Notes: generated by a model from the sequence alone, not told the origin. A DNA stretch of 64,000 bases from Ziziphus jujuba (GCF_031755915.1 NC_083388.1:6819001-6883000), one strand, 5' to 3'; counted from the first letter of the stretch, positions 32,400 to 44,875 are shown. Made by a program: numbers and translations.

Positions 32400-34500
32400 T
32401 TTTGATTTTCTTTCGGTTTTTGTTTTTCTTATTATTTTGAAAAGGATTTTTCCTTTTTTTTTTTTTTTTTTTTTAGTTTTTGGAAAGGATGCCAAAGGTC
32501 AGAATTATCTAGATTTTGAGAACCAAAGGATTGTGTTTTGGATTTTTATTTGATGATGTCATTTGCTGATTTCATTGCCTTGCCCATTTATGGCATCAAA
32601 AGTTCACAACAAAGAGAGGGGAAAAACAATTGAAAAAAATGGTAAAATACATTTTATCTACGTGAATTTTTACCTTGTTTTCCAATTTACCATCTCAATT
32701 AAAATTTCAACACATTGCCACCTATATTATTTCTTTGTTGTCGTTTTAATACAATTTATAACACCGTTAGGGAAAAGCAGTGGAAAGCCACCATGTGTAC
32801 CTCATATGACAGTGATCAGAGCATTTGATGGAAGAAAAAATTGTCTTTGGGTTTCCATGGCTTAACGAAGAGACGCAAAAAATAAAGTGGTTTTTGGTAC
32901 CCCAAAAAAAAAAATAATTAATTAATTAATTTTCCTTCCTGCTGATATTTTCCTTAACAGAAGATTTTTAAACAAAGGATTTAAAAGGAATAATTTCTTA
33001 ACTAATAATTGACTCTTTTTTTATTATTTTAAGTCCGTACTGTGGATTTTCATATATAGCAATTGAGGTAGCAAAAGGAACGGTGGTCATACACTTCAAA
33101 AAGTGTGGAAGGAGAATCACACACTCTAAATCATACATCCTGTGGCCAGCGGCATCTTAACCAAGTTGCTGGACGGATTGCTGTTGCAATCTAAATTACG
33201 TAGCAACTTCAGAAGGTTCAATTTTTGAATGAAGAATATACAGGAAAGCTACAAATTGTGGCAAATCTTATTGCTTTTATTGAGAATAGGGTTTTTATGA
33301 TTATGCTAAAAAAATAAATAAATATAGGATTTAAAAATCCTTTATTAAATAAAATAGGAGTGGGGAATGAAAACCAAAGTTTTTTTTTTTTTTTTTTGTG
33401 GGTATTTTTCTTTGTTTCTCAGTCATGGAAAACCAAAATCAATTCAAAATCAATTTTTTCTTCCATCAAATTCCCTTGAGTTTGGCCATGTGAGATGCAC
33501 ATGTTAGCGTTCTGTAACTTTAACAGTAGTTTGAAATTGTATTGAAATGACAACAAAACAATAAGTATAGGTGGCAATCTGTTGAAATTTTTAATACAGG
33601 TGGTAAAGTGAAGAATAAAGTAAAAAAATTATTCATCACATTGTCGAAAATTTCCTCTTAAAGATGTATCTAGTTGGAATTCTTAAAACTCCAAATAATT
33701 CTATACATGTTCATATATATATATATATATATATAATACGTACATATATTTGCTTGCTATATGCGATAATAATATTTGTATTATTATATATATTTTGCCA
33801 TGTTGTAGTCCGTTAGTATGAAAATTTGTCATACTAACCCAACCTGCCACTCCATTTTTGCTTTTTCAAAAAAAACAAAAAAAAAAAAAGTTCCTTTAGG
33901 TCAGCAAGTGGGTGGGGAAAGAAACAAAAAAAGAGAGAAAGATAGAGAAATTGTGTGAAAAAAAATTTAACAGGTAGTGTTTGTCGGTATCAGCAAGAAA
34001 AGAGGAAATGGATATATATGCATATTCATTTTCTTTGCATTTTGGTCAGTTATTTTTAGTCTCCTTGTCTTTTTTTATTTATTTTTTTTTTTTTTAAGTG
34101 AAGAAAGAGAGTGACATGTTAAGTGATGATTTAAAATTTAAAACTTCATTGACCAAATGGCAACCTTCACTTGCTAGGTCAGTAGTTAATAGATGGAATT
34201 TAATTTCCAAAAAAAAAAAAAAAACCATTAATGGTCTATTTATTAAGTCTATATATTTAAAAAAAAAAATTGGCATACAAGATTAATAGACAATTTTTTA
34301 AAAAAAACATATGTAATGATGCTGTCTGTTCAGTTGAAATAACATTAAAAAAAATACAAAATATATGACAAATTTTTTATCTGTGAAAGATCTATTAAAT
34401 AATATGAGTTATAAATTCAATCTTTCTCCTTTTTTCTTATATTCACAATCTCTTTTTCTTTATCATATAAGTTTCAATTGATAAAATTATTGGAGATGCT
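32400..34500. other. Intergenic, no gene seen
   Basis: AT-rich with several poly-T/poly-A tracts (32451-32475, 33380-33398, 34081-34096, 34210-34223) and a TA run at about 33714-33735. The reading frames at 32563-32865 (plus), 34094-34276 (minus) and 34098-34286 (plus) are low-complexity and match nothing I recognise. Confidence 0.5.
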
Positions 34501-34870
34501 TTGAGTATAATCAATATATAGAAATTAAAAGCTTTTAACTAAATAAACTATTTTTAATAAAGCAATTGCCAAAACTTTCGTCTACATTTCTGATAAAAAC
34601 GTCAATTGTTACAATTCTCTCTTTTTTCTTTTGTCAAAAAATTGCTTTTAATAAAAAGTTCTAAATGTTGCAGTTTAAATAGTGAATTTTGCAAGGAGAG
34701 CATAATTTTGAATTAATTAAATTTTGAAACAAGAAGACATAAGGGTCTTGCGTGATCATCCAGCCCAAGTCTAAAAGAGTGGCTCTTTATGAAAACTTTT
34801 TTTAAGTCGAGGGTTTCTTTTCGCAAGATCTAAATTGCTGTTTATATTGCATTTTTATGTGAAATGACTA
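34500..34870. repeat. Inverted copy of a BURP-cluster block segment
   Basis: On the minus strand this stretch matches 19560-19930 and 27820-28060: TTTTGGCAATTGCTTTATT, TTTAGACTTGGGC-GGATGAT, TTATGTCTTC and AATTATGCT-TC-TTGCAAAATTC follow in the same order. It is therefore an inverted copy of the block, while the neighbouring block at 36.27 kb is in the usual orientation. Confidence 0.75.
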
Positions 34871-35750
34871 AAAATCTTTGTTTGTTCTTTCTTTTTTTTT
34901 TTTTGTTTTTTAAGTGTTAAACATGGTCAGTTGGTCATCAATTATGATTAATTGATTTTTAATTACAACATATATCATATTCAACCACAAACTACTTGTA
35001 CATATCTGACAAAAATTATTTAGTGATATACAGTAGTGGGGAATTTATGTTGTGGATAATAAAATTAGCTCAAAGACATACGACAGAATCATGATTATTT
35101 ATTTTTAATATGGTAATGGAGAGTAAGAACTAGTGGTTATAAAAACTAGTTCTTTTTATGGCTGGTTACAGATCAAGTTAGTCAACTACGATCAACGACC
35201 AAAACATGGCTTTAGCTACTTGATCAAGAATTAGTCTCAACTATTTGAATCATAACCACCAGATGTGGTATCAGATTTTAATATCATGGATATTATGGAG
35301 TGAAGTTTTTGGATGTTCGTAATTCAAATAACAACAGCTATAATTCACATTTGAATAACTATCATTTATTTGAATAAAGCAACAATTGCGGACATATGAT
35401 AAAGTCACATGATAATCTCATGGTTTGAACTAAAATTTGTCATCTTCAAATATTCAGATGCTCCTATAAATATTCCATGGTTTTCATAAGACGATATGAT
35501 CTCAAAATTCTCTTTACCATTTCTATTACTAAACACTATAAGTGGACGACTATCTGGTTGATGAGCGTTGATCTGTCAAATTGATGAAGATATTTTGGAG
35601 GTCAAATTAAAGCATCAACAATTTATATATAATATATCTATATATACACATATAAACATATATAAATATACACACACATATATATATATATATATAGGAG
35701 GAGACTACAATGCGATCTGTTCACATTCAGTCAGCACCAAAAATGATATT
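34871..35750. other. Intergenic, no gene seen
   Basis: AT-rich. It ends with CA and TA runs (about 35645-35697). No supportable gene. Confidence 0.5.
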
Positions 35751-35754
35751 TTTT

Positions 35755-35885
35755 TATAAAAAAAAAAATATCGGCTTTGCTGTATATATGTATACAGTTA
35801 TATACAGCAAAACCAACATTTTTTTTTAAAAAAAGTATCGATTTTGGTATATATACAGTAAAGCCGATGTTTTTTTTAAGCGTCG
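35755..35885. repeat. Compact multi-hairpin inverted repeat
   Basis: ATCGGCTTTGCTGTATATA (from about 35769) pairs with both TATATACAGCAAAACCAA (about 35800) and TATACAGTAAAGCCGAT (about 35863). A fourth arm GTATCGATTTTGGTATATA lies between. A/T tracts separate the arms. It could fold as two adjacent hairpins or one long stem. Confidence 0.65.
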
Positions 35886-36269
35886 ACTTTTAAATCTTAA
35901 CTTTTGATGTGATTCAAAAGCTCATAAAAAAAAAAGTTGATATTTGAACATCAAATCACTTTTATATAAGCTTCACTTTATATAAATTTTCCAAAGTCAT
36001 CAATGAGACAAAAATTTAAAAAACAAAATCAATCAAACATAGTTCAAAGAAAGTAATTTATAATACAATGTAGAAAATTTACAGAATACACCCAAAATTA
36101 AATATATTATTTTAAAATTGGGTTGATACAAGCCAAGATACCAAAATTAGAGGGACCAAAACGTTTAAAATTCCAGAATGCTCTCCAAATGCCTAAATAT
36201 CTAACAACCAAACTAACTTCCTAACCAAAATAATTGGTTAATAACAATAATAAATAAATGGATAGCAAC

Positions 36270-36690
36270 ATTCTTATCTTATGTCGGAATTAATAGATCC
36301 CCAACAACCATATATATATATATATATATAGAGATATGTATATGTATATGTATATATTATACGATATAATCCTCATTTCTTTCCACTTTCTTCAACTTTT
36401 TTCTCAATATTTAGCCTAATATTTTACCCCATTACAATTTTTTGCCGCATTGAACATGCACTAAACTCATACATTTCCATTCAAAATGTGATAGACGTTA
36501 TTAATTGCCCTAGCACATTGTTCATTCAATTTTAAAAACAAAAGTAATGCAAATTCCTTGTAGTTATATATTTAAGTGGTGGTGCTTTAAAAACCAATAA
36601 TAATATCGTACGTGATCATCATCCAAAGTACAAACAATGTAAAACAATCCAAAAACTAGTGTGTGTATATACATATATGATATTATACGT
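36270..36690. repeat. Duplicated block C of the BURP cluster
   Basis: Third copy of the segment at 20250-20580 and 28180-28540. Landmarks: CTTTCCACTTTCTTCAACTTTTTT, TTGAACATGCACT, AGTTATATATTTAAG and AAAGTACAAA-AATGTAAAACAATCC. A TA run at about 36309-36331 interrupts its start. Confidence 0.75.
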
Positions 36691-37080
36691 ACAAATCATC
36701 AATATCAAAGGATTTACGACAAACCATATTATCATACCGGGATTAAGACATAGGCCACTAAGACCTATGCTTGAGCGTCCATTTTATTGGGCCCTAAAAA
36801 TAAATTAAATTACTTTCCCAATGCATGATAGCTTGTAAAATATTGCTAACAATATTTATTAACGTAGCTTCAACATAAAAAAAATTTTCAAAATTGAAAT
36901 TAATACAATTTTATTTTAAAATTTTAATTAGAAATTTTTCATCTCGAGAAAGCTGGAAAATTAAATTTTATATAAAAAATCTATTTTTCCAAAAAAAAAA
37001 AACTAATATTTAATTAAAACCACAAGTAAGTTTTTTTTTTGCTGCTTAGAGTCTCAAAAATGGTTAAAACGGCCCTGGTT

Positions 37081-37170
37081 GCATGTCTCCATTGTTTCTA
37101 TTTCCAGTTCAAAGCATTTGGGTTTAACAGAAAAGTAGGTCAAAATGTCTTGGTAACAAGCTTTCTACGG
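37081..37170 (-). pseudogene. BURP-domain relic fragment downstream of BURP3
   Basis: About 85 bp (TCTCCATTGTTTCTATTTCC...GTCTTGGTAACA) aligns with the part of the BURP exon that encodes LPEI-AHF-I-PKSLEAKTME. It is heavily decayed. Its better preserved counterpart is at 45200-45355. Both stand at the same place relative to BURP3 and BURP pseudogene 4, so the relic predates that duplication. Confidence 0.55.
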
Positions 37171-37392
37171 CATTGACTTAGGCTACTTGGTCAAGTGTGG
37201 TATCATAATTTCCGCATAACCTTGGAACTATACTTGGAACTATATTCCTAAATGCTTAAATGCATATTTAAATTTCAGCCTTTTGAAGTAACATAATAAC
37301 TAATAATAAGGCCTTAATGGTTTTGGACAAAGAATTCATATCCACACACACACACACATATATATAAAGAACATATATATATATATATATAT

Positions 37393-37574
37393 ATGGATAC
37401 TTTATGATGTGGACATACATTTTTTTTTTATCATGGAAACGTTTTTACAAATATGATAATTTTTAAAAAAATCATCATCTTTGTCTAATAATATTGACGA
37501 CTATTTTTTTTAAATCATCGTCTTTTTGAACATTTATATGATAAAAAAAAATGTAGACACGGATACCATAAAAT
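37393..37574. mobile_element. Fold-back/MITE-like insertion 3' of BURP3
   Basis: The left arm (GGATACTTTATGATGTGGAC-ATACATTTTTTTTTATCAT) pairs with the right arm (ATGATAAAAAAAAATGTAGACACGGATACCATAAA). ATCATC/GATGAT motifs lie inside. The corresponding place 3' of BURP pseudogene 4 (about 45510) lacks it, so it inserted after the duplication. Confidence 0.65.
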
Positions 37575-37998
37575 GATTATATATATATATATGTGTGTAT
37601 GTGTTTGTGTTTGTGTATGTATATATTTGCTTATATTTGTGTATATTTTATTATAAATTTTGTGTGTTAATCTTGCAAATCTTAGAAGCAACATTAGAAA
37701 GACAAGCCCATGGTGCATGGCTGTAAATTGTCTAGTAGAAGTTTGGTTCTAAGACAACCCAGTAATATTATATTAGGAAATTAGGATATCAAAGTCTTAC
37801 AAACAATATGATATCATCCAACACTTCACACACCATACATATCCAACAAATCCATACACCTCAAACTTTGCACATGATCTCAGAAGCCATAGCCTTTTAT
37901 TTTTGTATTTTGGCCATTTGAAGCACCAATATATATATATATAGGATAATATAATTTTACTACGATTGGAGAAACCAACATTGCGATTTGTTCTAATA

Positions 37999-39923
37999 TT
38001 ACTTATTAGCAACCGTCACGAGAAGGGTGTCACTGCGGATGAAATGGCAAAAAGCAGTTCCAGGCTTTACTTTAAGCTGCTGAAACGGCACAATATTGGG
38101 ATCCCAAGATGAAGTTTCAGTGTGACAAATAGCAACTGCGAAATTCTTCGATATTTTTGCACCATAATCATCAACACCAACCTTCTTTAATGGAACCCAA
38201 TAAGCCTTTGTGCCATAGATCTTATGACAGTAAAACACTGCATAAGCAAAGTTCTCCTTGTGACAGATCACTGACACATCTCCATTTTTCAACTCTGTTT
38301 TCTTACCAATTATGAATTCTTGGGCCTCTTCATTCTCTACCTCTGTCACATAAACATCCACTTTGTTGCCGATCTTTGAAACCACAAAATCAACTAGTGA
38401 TTCTAACGAAGTTACACAGCGTCTCTCTTCCTCTTCTGGGAATGGTTGTTCACAGTCTTTGAGTACTATCTCCATTGTTTTGGCTTCCAAGGATTTCGGG
38501 TCGATTGCAAAGTGGGCAAAGATTTCTGGTAACTTGGTGCTTGAGAAGGGTATTGATTCTGCAACTTGGCGTGGTAAGAATTTGGTGATGTTCATGGCTT
38601 TAGGGAATAGCATTTTCACTGTCCGTTCTTGTTGGATATCGGATACTAAGAAGTAAGTCGCATCCACACTAGAGTGAGGACGAACATCTATGTTTCCTCT
38701 GGGGTCATAGGCAGAGCCTATAATACAAAGAACCAAAAAAGATTTTTAAAAAAAAAAAATTGTTAATTTTACCATTAAATTTTAGAAAATATATGCCATT
38801 AGAGATCATGAATCATAATGAAGAGAATATATCTTCTATAATTTCTATCAAGGGTCAAGGCAACTTCATATGTAAATATATATATATATATATATATAAT
38901 GTGGGCTTGTACCCTGGATTATATGTAATTCAAGGGAGTATCTACTAGAAGTACAAACCAGGTGGCAGTAGAAGATCCATCAGAAGTTTGGGCATGGTTG
39001 TATTTGGTAAGGCTGACTGCCAGTAGAGAAGCTGAGAAGGAGGATTATAAGCATTGCTTCCAACCATTTCAATCTGCAGCCACAAAAACCAAAAAAATTG
39101 TGATCCATATCATCAATTTTAATTTTCATGCTTTATAGTCAAACTCATATTATGTTATTACCCTCTCTTTACGTTTCTAACCAATAATTCCATTGTAAGG
39201 TGCGCGAATGCTTACACATGATTCATGACCCCTTTGAACCCAGAACCTGGGGTTAGTTGCCTTATGACCATAAGTCATTGTCATTTTTGGGATTTTTCCA
39301 TGGAGAAATTTCCACTGGCTATATGCATAAAACTTTATTCCAAATTTTTATGGGTGAGCTCCTGAATCATAAATTCTAATTATGTATCATCAGTGATATC
39401 TCTTACTAATTCTCTTAAAAGAAGAAGTCTGTATATAAGTTCTACCCCACCCCCCACCCCCAAAAGAACTTCTATGTTTTAGTCAAAAAGAAAAAAAAGT
39501 AAAAAGATCAATTATAGAAAGTTAATGGACATAATTAGTCTAATATATAAAATTGCATAAATCAACAAAAACAAATGAATTTCGGAATGCTAGTCTCACC
39601 ATTTGGTGGTCTGCTTGTACATTTTGTTGACCTGCTGATGTTTCTGCATTAAGTGCCTGCAAATTCAATTTAGTACATCAGTCAACGAACATACTAAACT
39701 CTCGCTCGCTCTCTCTCTCTCTCTCTGTCTGTTTTGTGGGTTTTTTATTTTTTATTTTTTTTAAAGGACAGAAAATCATGTGTTGTAAATTTCAAACTAA
39801 GCAAAAGCTCAAATGGAGAAGATCAAATTTAGAAGAATATACATAGATAACAGACTTGTAACTTAGAACCAGAAACGACAATATTATAAAGTCAAAAATA
39901 TAGGCCATCACTAAGCAATTCCA

Positions 39924-39960
<37 letters not shown>

Positions 39961-40099
39961 TGCCTTAAAAGGTTGAAAATCAAACAGAGTTAACTAAGAG
40001 ATGTCGAAGGTGAATAGATTTTGGTTCTACCTGGATTTCTGCTATTAAGAGAAGTATGAAAGCCACACATGACATGAAGATGGTCGGTCTTCTAGCCAT
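37999..40099 (-). CDS. BURP-domain protein 3
   Basis: Four exons: 40031-40099, 39600-39656, 38959-39073 and 37999-38717, giving 319 aa with intron phases 0, 0 and 1. Exon 1 is a signal peptide (MARRPTIFMSCVAFILLL...). Exon 2 is a spacer (ALNAETSAGQQNVQADHQM). Exon 3 is the conserved segment (LLYWQSALPNTTMPKLLMDL). Exon 4 is the BURP domain, about residues 101-316, with C169 and C181 and four CH pairs at C232, C244, C278 and C304 (spacing X10, X32, X24). The middle spacing is longer than the usual about 25-27. By family it is secreted or wall-associated; copper-dependent peptide cyclase activity is known for some members but there is no clear core-peptide repeat here. Exons 1-2 are homologous to the GASA gene at 15.75 kb rather than to BURP2's tentative leader. 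Confidence 0.93.
39928..39954. repeat. Poly-A tract in BURP3 intron 1
   Basis: About 27 consecutive A on the plus strand (poly-T in gene orientation) inside intron 1. Confidence 0.9.
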
Positions 40100-40183
40100 T
40101 GCTGTGTCTCGGAACTTGGAGAAAAACAAAACTGATCAAGTAACCAGTCAGTCGAGAAGAGAACAGTGAGCTGTTATTCACCT

Positions 40184-40197
40184 CATATATATTTATG
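40184..40197 (-). promoter_or_regulatory. TATA box of BURP3
   Basis: CATAAATATATATG on the minus strand, about 90 bp upstream of the ATG at 40099, in a position like that of the GASA TATA box. Confidence 0.6.
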
Positions 40198-40199
40198 CT

Positions 40200-41551
40200 A
40201 GGCAGGCATGGCCACATGCTTGCAACAGATGGACCGGCATTTAATAATGTTAAATATTATTTTATTATTTTTTATTATATATAAAATTAAATAATTTAAT
40301 TTATCTAATAAAAATTTATTAACTTATAATATCCATTTAAGATATTACAACTGATATTATCAATTTTAAAAAAAAATTATTTAAAAATAAATAGTATTGA
40401 GAATTAAAATTAATATGCATAAATCTGTATATATATTAATATTACTATTATTTTTTATTGATAAATTTTAAATATTTTTATTTACAATAGGGTAAAACAA
40501 TTTTGATCCTTTTTTTTTTAAATAAATGAGACTATTCGGATAGGGATAAGCAACTTCATGTATATTTTTTAATATTTATATACATATATATATATATATA
40601 TGCTGATAATTTTTATATCCAGATTTGAAATTCAAGAATTAAGATTGAAAAACAAATAAGATATAAAAATAATTGGATGGTTGAAAAAAAAGATGGCTTA
40701 AACGGCTAAAAGACATATTTAACTTACATATCATTAAAAATAAAAAAGTGAAGTATAAGAAATTTTCACCATTTTTCCTTACTATTATAAAATTGATATT
40801 TATTCTATATATTTAACTAAAACAAAATAAATATTTTAATATAATAAAAAATTTTATTTGACATTTTTTTCAACTTAGCCATTTTTATTTATTTAACTAA
40901 CTAAAACTATAATAAATTTATATAATATAATTACAAAACTAATATTATTCAAAAACTAAAATAATCAATAAAATTTGATAAATTAATAAATATATTTCAT
41001 TAATTAATAAAATATGTGAATTATATTTTTATTTTCTTTTAAGTTATAATCTTTTAATTTATTTTATTAAAATTTTCCCTTATTTTTCATTTCTACAATA
41101 CCTTTTTTTCATTAAAATATATTACTTTATTGTTTTCTTCATTTTAATTATAAAACAAATTAGCATTACTTTGTCAAAAAATTTTAAAACTGGATTTGCA
41201 TTCCTGTTAAAGAAACGAATGGCAGTTTCGTAACATGTACTAAATTTCATGGCTTTTGTTCTAGTTAAAATATGCTTTGGTTTTGTAAAAAGTAGAAGAT
41301 ACGTAGTGGATGCAAGAAAGGGCAAGTGTATGAGCAGGTGTCGAAAAATGTGTTTTTCATTGAAATCATTGTAATGTCCAATTTGGCCATTTATACAACT
41401 TGCAACATAATGTTAAAACATTGAAATTTGAGAAGAAAAAAAGGGTATATCTGTATTTTTACGGGGGCCTGAAAATTGAAATAGTGTTGGAGATAGCGGC
41501 TTTTATATATAGCTATAGATATATACGCTTTATGGAAAAGTCTACTGTACT
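40200..41551. other. Intergenic, no gene seen
   Basis: Extremely AT-rich upstream region of BURP3 with no convincing reading frame or RNA gene. Confidence 0.55.
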
Positions 41552-42209
41552 TAGGGGTGGGCATGGATTGGATTGATTCAGTTTTGGACCGAAATATAAT
41601 CCAATCCATACATATCGGTTTTTCTAATTTACAATCCAAACCAAACCATTAAAGCATTAAATCCAAACCAAACCAAACCATTTATGATCGGTTTGGTTTG
41701 GATTGGTTGATCGGTTTAAAACTTACTAATTTATAAATATATAATACAAATAAAAAAATTTTCAAATTTAAAATATAAATAATAAATTATAATTATCCAA
41801 ACATAAAATACAATTAGAATAATACAACATAGTCTACAATGGAAAATAAAAAAGAAAATGTAGCAAATGATACACATTATGCACTTTTTAAATAGCAAAC
41901 ATTAATGTCACCATCTCACTCATATAAAATCAAATTAAAATTGTTAAAACAAATAATGTAAAATAATACATTCATCAAAATTCATTCACTCAAGAATCAA
42001 TGCATAATTTTTTTTTTTTTAACCTTAAAATGTTGGTAAATCATAAGTCAATCAACGTTGACAGATTCACTAATTTTAGTTGATTCTGTAAGCTCTACAA
42101 AGATCAAAATAATAAAATTAGTAATAAATTATATTTAAACATATATATATATATATATAAGTAACAATTGGATACAATATATGTAGATATATATATATGA
42201 TGAGAATGT

Positions 42210-42247
<38 letters not shown>

Positions 42248-42616
42248 GGTGATAGTGATGAACTGGTGGTAGGCGGTAACAAAAGTAAATGTTTAGTTTA
42301 GGATTATAATTTACAATTTGATTTGGGATTTGGGATATGGGGATATAAAAGAAAAAAAATATATATATATATATATTAAAAATCAATATATAAAAATGGA
42401 AAAAATTTAAAAATTAATATATAAAAATGAAAAAAATAAAAAAATATATAATTTTTTAGTTATATAATATATTATTTGGATTGGATTGGATTTATATTTC
42501 CAATCCATAACCAATCCAATCCATACAATTTATAATAATTTGAACCCAATCCAATCCAATTGATATAAAAATCCAATCCAAACCATTAAAAATGAATTGG
42601 ATTTTGTCCACCCCTA
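41552..42616. mobile_element. Non-autonomous hAT-like DNA transposon, 1,065 bp
   Basis: Termini TAGGGGTGGGCA... and ...TGTCCACCCCTA form short imperfect inverted repeats. Flanking 8-bp sequences ACTGTACT (41544-41551) and ACTGTGCT (42617-42624) look like a target duplication with one mismatch. Both ends are packed with subterminal AATCCAA/TTGGATT motifs, typical of plant hAT elements. The interior is AT-rich with TA runs (42142-42159, 42214-42243) and contains no transposase. Confidence 0.82.
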
Positions 42617-42624
42617 ACTGTGCT

Positions 42625-43655
42625 GGTGGAAAGAAATTCCATGCCGACTAGGTTTTTCCAACGGAGCATTGCTATTTATTAACATTTTTCACATTGTTGA
42701 ATATTATATGTAGGATTCTGATTTATGTATTAATTAAAAATTGATTATATTTAAATCAGTTTTAATTTTTCAAAACCTAAACTTCTACTCTTAGCATGAA
42801 TTAATTAGTAGCCCATATGTAAACATACGTTCCATTTAAAAAAAAAAATTGTGAATTTCAAAAGAAATTATATTTCACAATATGGAAAAATATGATGTAA
42901 AATGAATTATCTAAAAAGTGTCATTTTTCATTTACTTGGAAAATTAATTTTATGTATTTTATCAAAAGACAATTTTATCTTTAATTTTAAAATATAAAAT
43001 AATTAATTACTTGTAAATCATAAATTTCTTGTACAAATCAAACCCTCTAAAAATAATTCATAAAAAATTAAATTTTGAAAAAATGATTCTTCCTAAACTA
43101 ATTTTAATGGTTTCCTTCAGCATTTCTCTAACAAATCCTTAGTTATAACAATGATTTAAAAGAAAAAAAAAAAAAAAAAAAGGTACAATATTAGCAATCA
43201 AATAGGTGGCGGGCCTGACAGCGTGAAGTCAATTTGTTATGCTGATTTGGTAGTGTTTGTACCAAATTAGATGTTATGTTGGTACACATAATCTATAGAA
43301 TAATTTCTCCATATAGAATATATAGAAATTATTGGAACCAAAGATAGCTTATGTAGGTATATATTATCAAAAGAAATGGAAAACCTAGGGCTCTATCCAA
43401 AGCCTAAGGTGGGTGTTTGGCATACATCTCAATAATTGGGCTTATAGAAATCCTAGAGCAGCCACCTGGTACAAAGTATTTTGATAGATTAATAGATAAT
43501 GGTAGAAATTCATATACTTATGAAAGGAAAAACTCAAATATACTGCTCATGTAATATAGCTTTTTATTTTTTTTGTTAATACTTCATGTAATTTAGCTAT
43601 GTTATGTTAATATATATCAAGTGGATCCTTATTGTATCAGAGTGTATTTATAAAA
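42625..43655. other. Intergenic, no gene seen
   Basis: AT-rich spacer with a poly-A tract at about 43165-43181. No supportable gene. Confidence 0.5.
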
Positions 43656-43659
43656 TTGT

Positions 43660-44130
43660 CAAAATAATATCAATATGTTTGTTAGTATAACAGTTCACGG
43701 CAACACGGATGTGCAGGGGTTGAGATGGACCAGATGGTAGTGTAAATTTTTTATTTATTTATTATTATTATCAAAAAAGGTTTATTTATTTATTTATTTA
43801 TTATTATTATTATTATTTTTTTTAATAGTTTTTTTTTGTCTATGGGTGGGGATGCTCTATTCCAATTTTTTTTTGTTTGACCCTTGTCTGATCAAATAAT
43901 ATGATACCATCTCATTTTTTTATTTTTTTTTAAAAGTTATTTTAATTTTCTACTTTTAAACTAAGTAGTTTATTCGTTTCTTTGCTACTGTTTTTCAAAC
44001 GAGGCATTGAGGCACCATTATTTTGTTGATCAGTCAGAAAGGGACAAAAATATAAGGACGAGTACTCTCATGTTCTAATCTCATCCATGTAAGCATAGAT
44101 AGGCTCATTTGCATGTTAAAAGCGTTAGTC
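43660..44130. repeat. Duplicated block D (partial copy of block A)
   Basis: Matches 18020-18330: AT-TGTTTGTTAG, GATGGTAGTGTAAA followed by TTTA repeats, CTAATCTCATCCATGT and GATAGGC-CATT-GCATGTT-AAAGC. It lies upstream of BURP3 in gene orientation, as 18.02 kb lies upstream of the GASA gene. Confidence 0.65.
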
Positions 44131-44875
44131 CATTGTTTTTTTTCACATTTTTTCTCACATTTTTTCTTTCTTTTTTTTTTTTTTTAACTTTTATTTTGTA
44201 TGGGGAGCATTTGTGTGATTTATGAGATGCCCGCCACATGGTTGATAGTGAGGCTTCAACGAGCAGTACTGATCTGGGCAATAATATGATATAGCAATTT
44301 AAAGATAGAATGTGGGGTTTGTTAGAGTACCATTTTCCTGAAAGCTAAGTTTATAGCAGGTGGACCTTTTTATAGTCTAGTACTATTCCTACACATGTGA
44401 GCTTCAGTCTGTGGGGTTGTACCATTAATTGGTAGCTTTTATGGCCGTATATTTGAATTCCACAATGAAACAAGGAACGAAATTCAACATGTAGAAGTGG
44501 AAATAACTAGCATCAATAAAGTTGAAGCTCTGGATTTGTATTTTGCATACAATCATCACCTTTGTTTTTTCTTCACTGAATAGGCTTATTAAATCACTTG
44601 CTTGGTTGAGGTTTATCTCGCCTTCCTTCTAAAGTAGGATTTATTGTAATCTAATCAAAAAACATGTAGACGCACAAGATAATTAGTATAGATGTGAGAG
44701 ACTTATTATCACTAAACCAATCTCTCTAACCATAAATCATCCTTACCAATGCCGACTTAAACATTTTCATCTGCCCCTATATGTAATATATGTACTTGAA
44801 TTAGAGTTTTTTTCTTTTTTATTATTATTATTATTATTATTTGGTAACAAATGAGGTTGTCGAATAGTATATCCT

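Noticed and set aside
37999..40099. QLLYW in BURP3 as a burpitide core peptide (similar to QLLVW cores)
   Set aside because: It coincides with the conserved family segment LYWQSALPNT-MP and occurs once. No repeated core motif is present.
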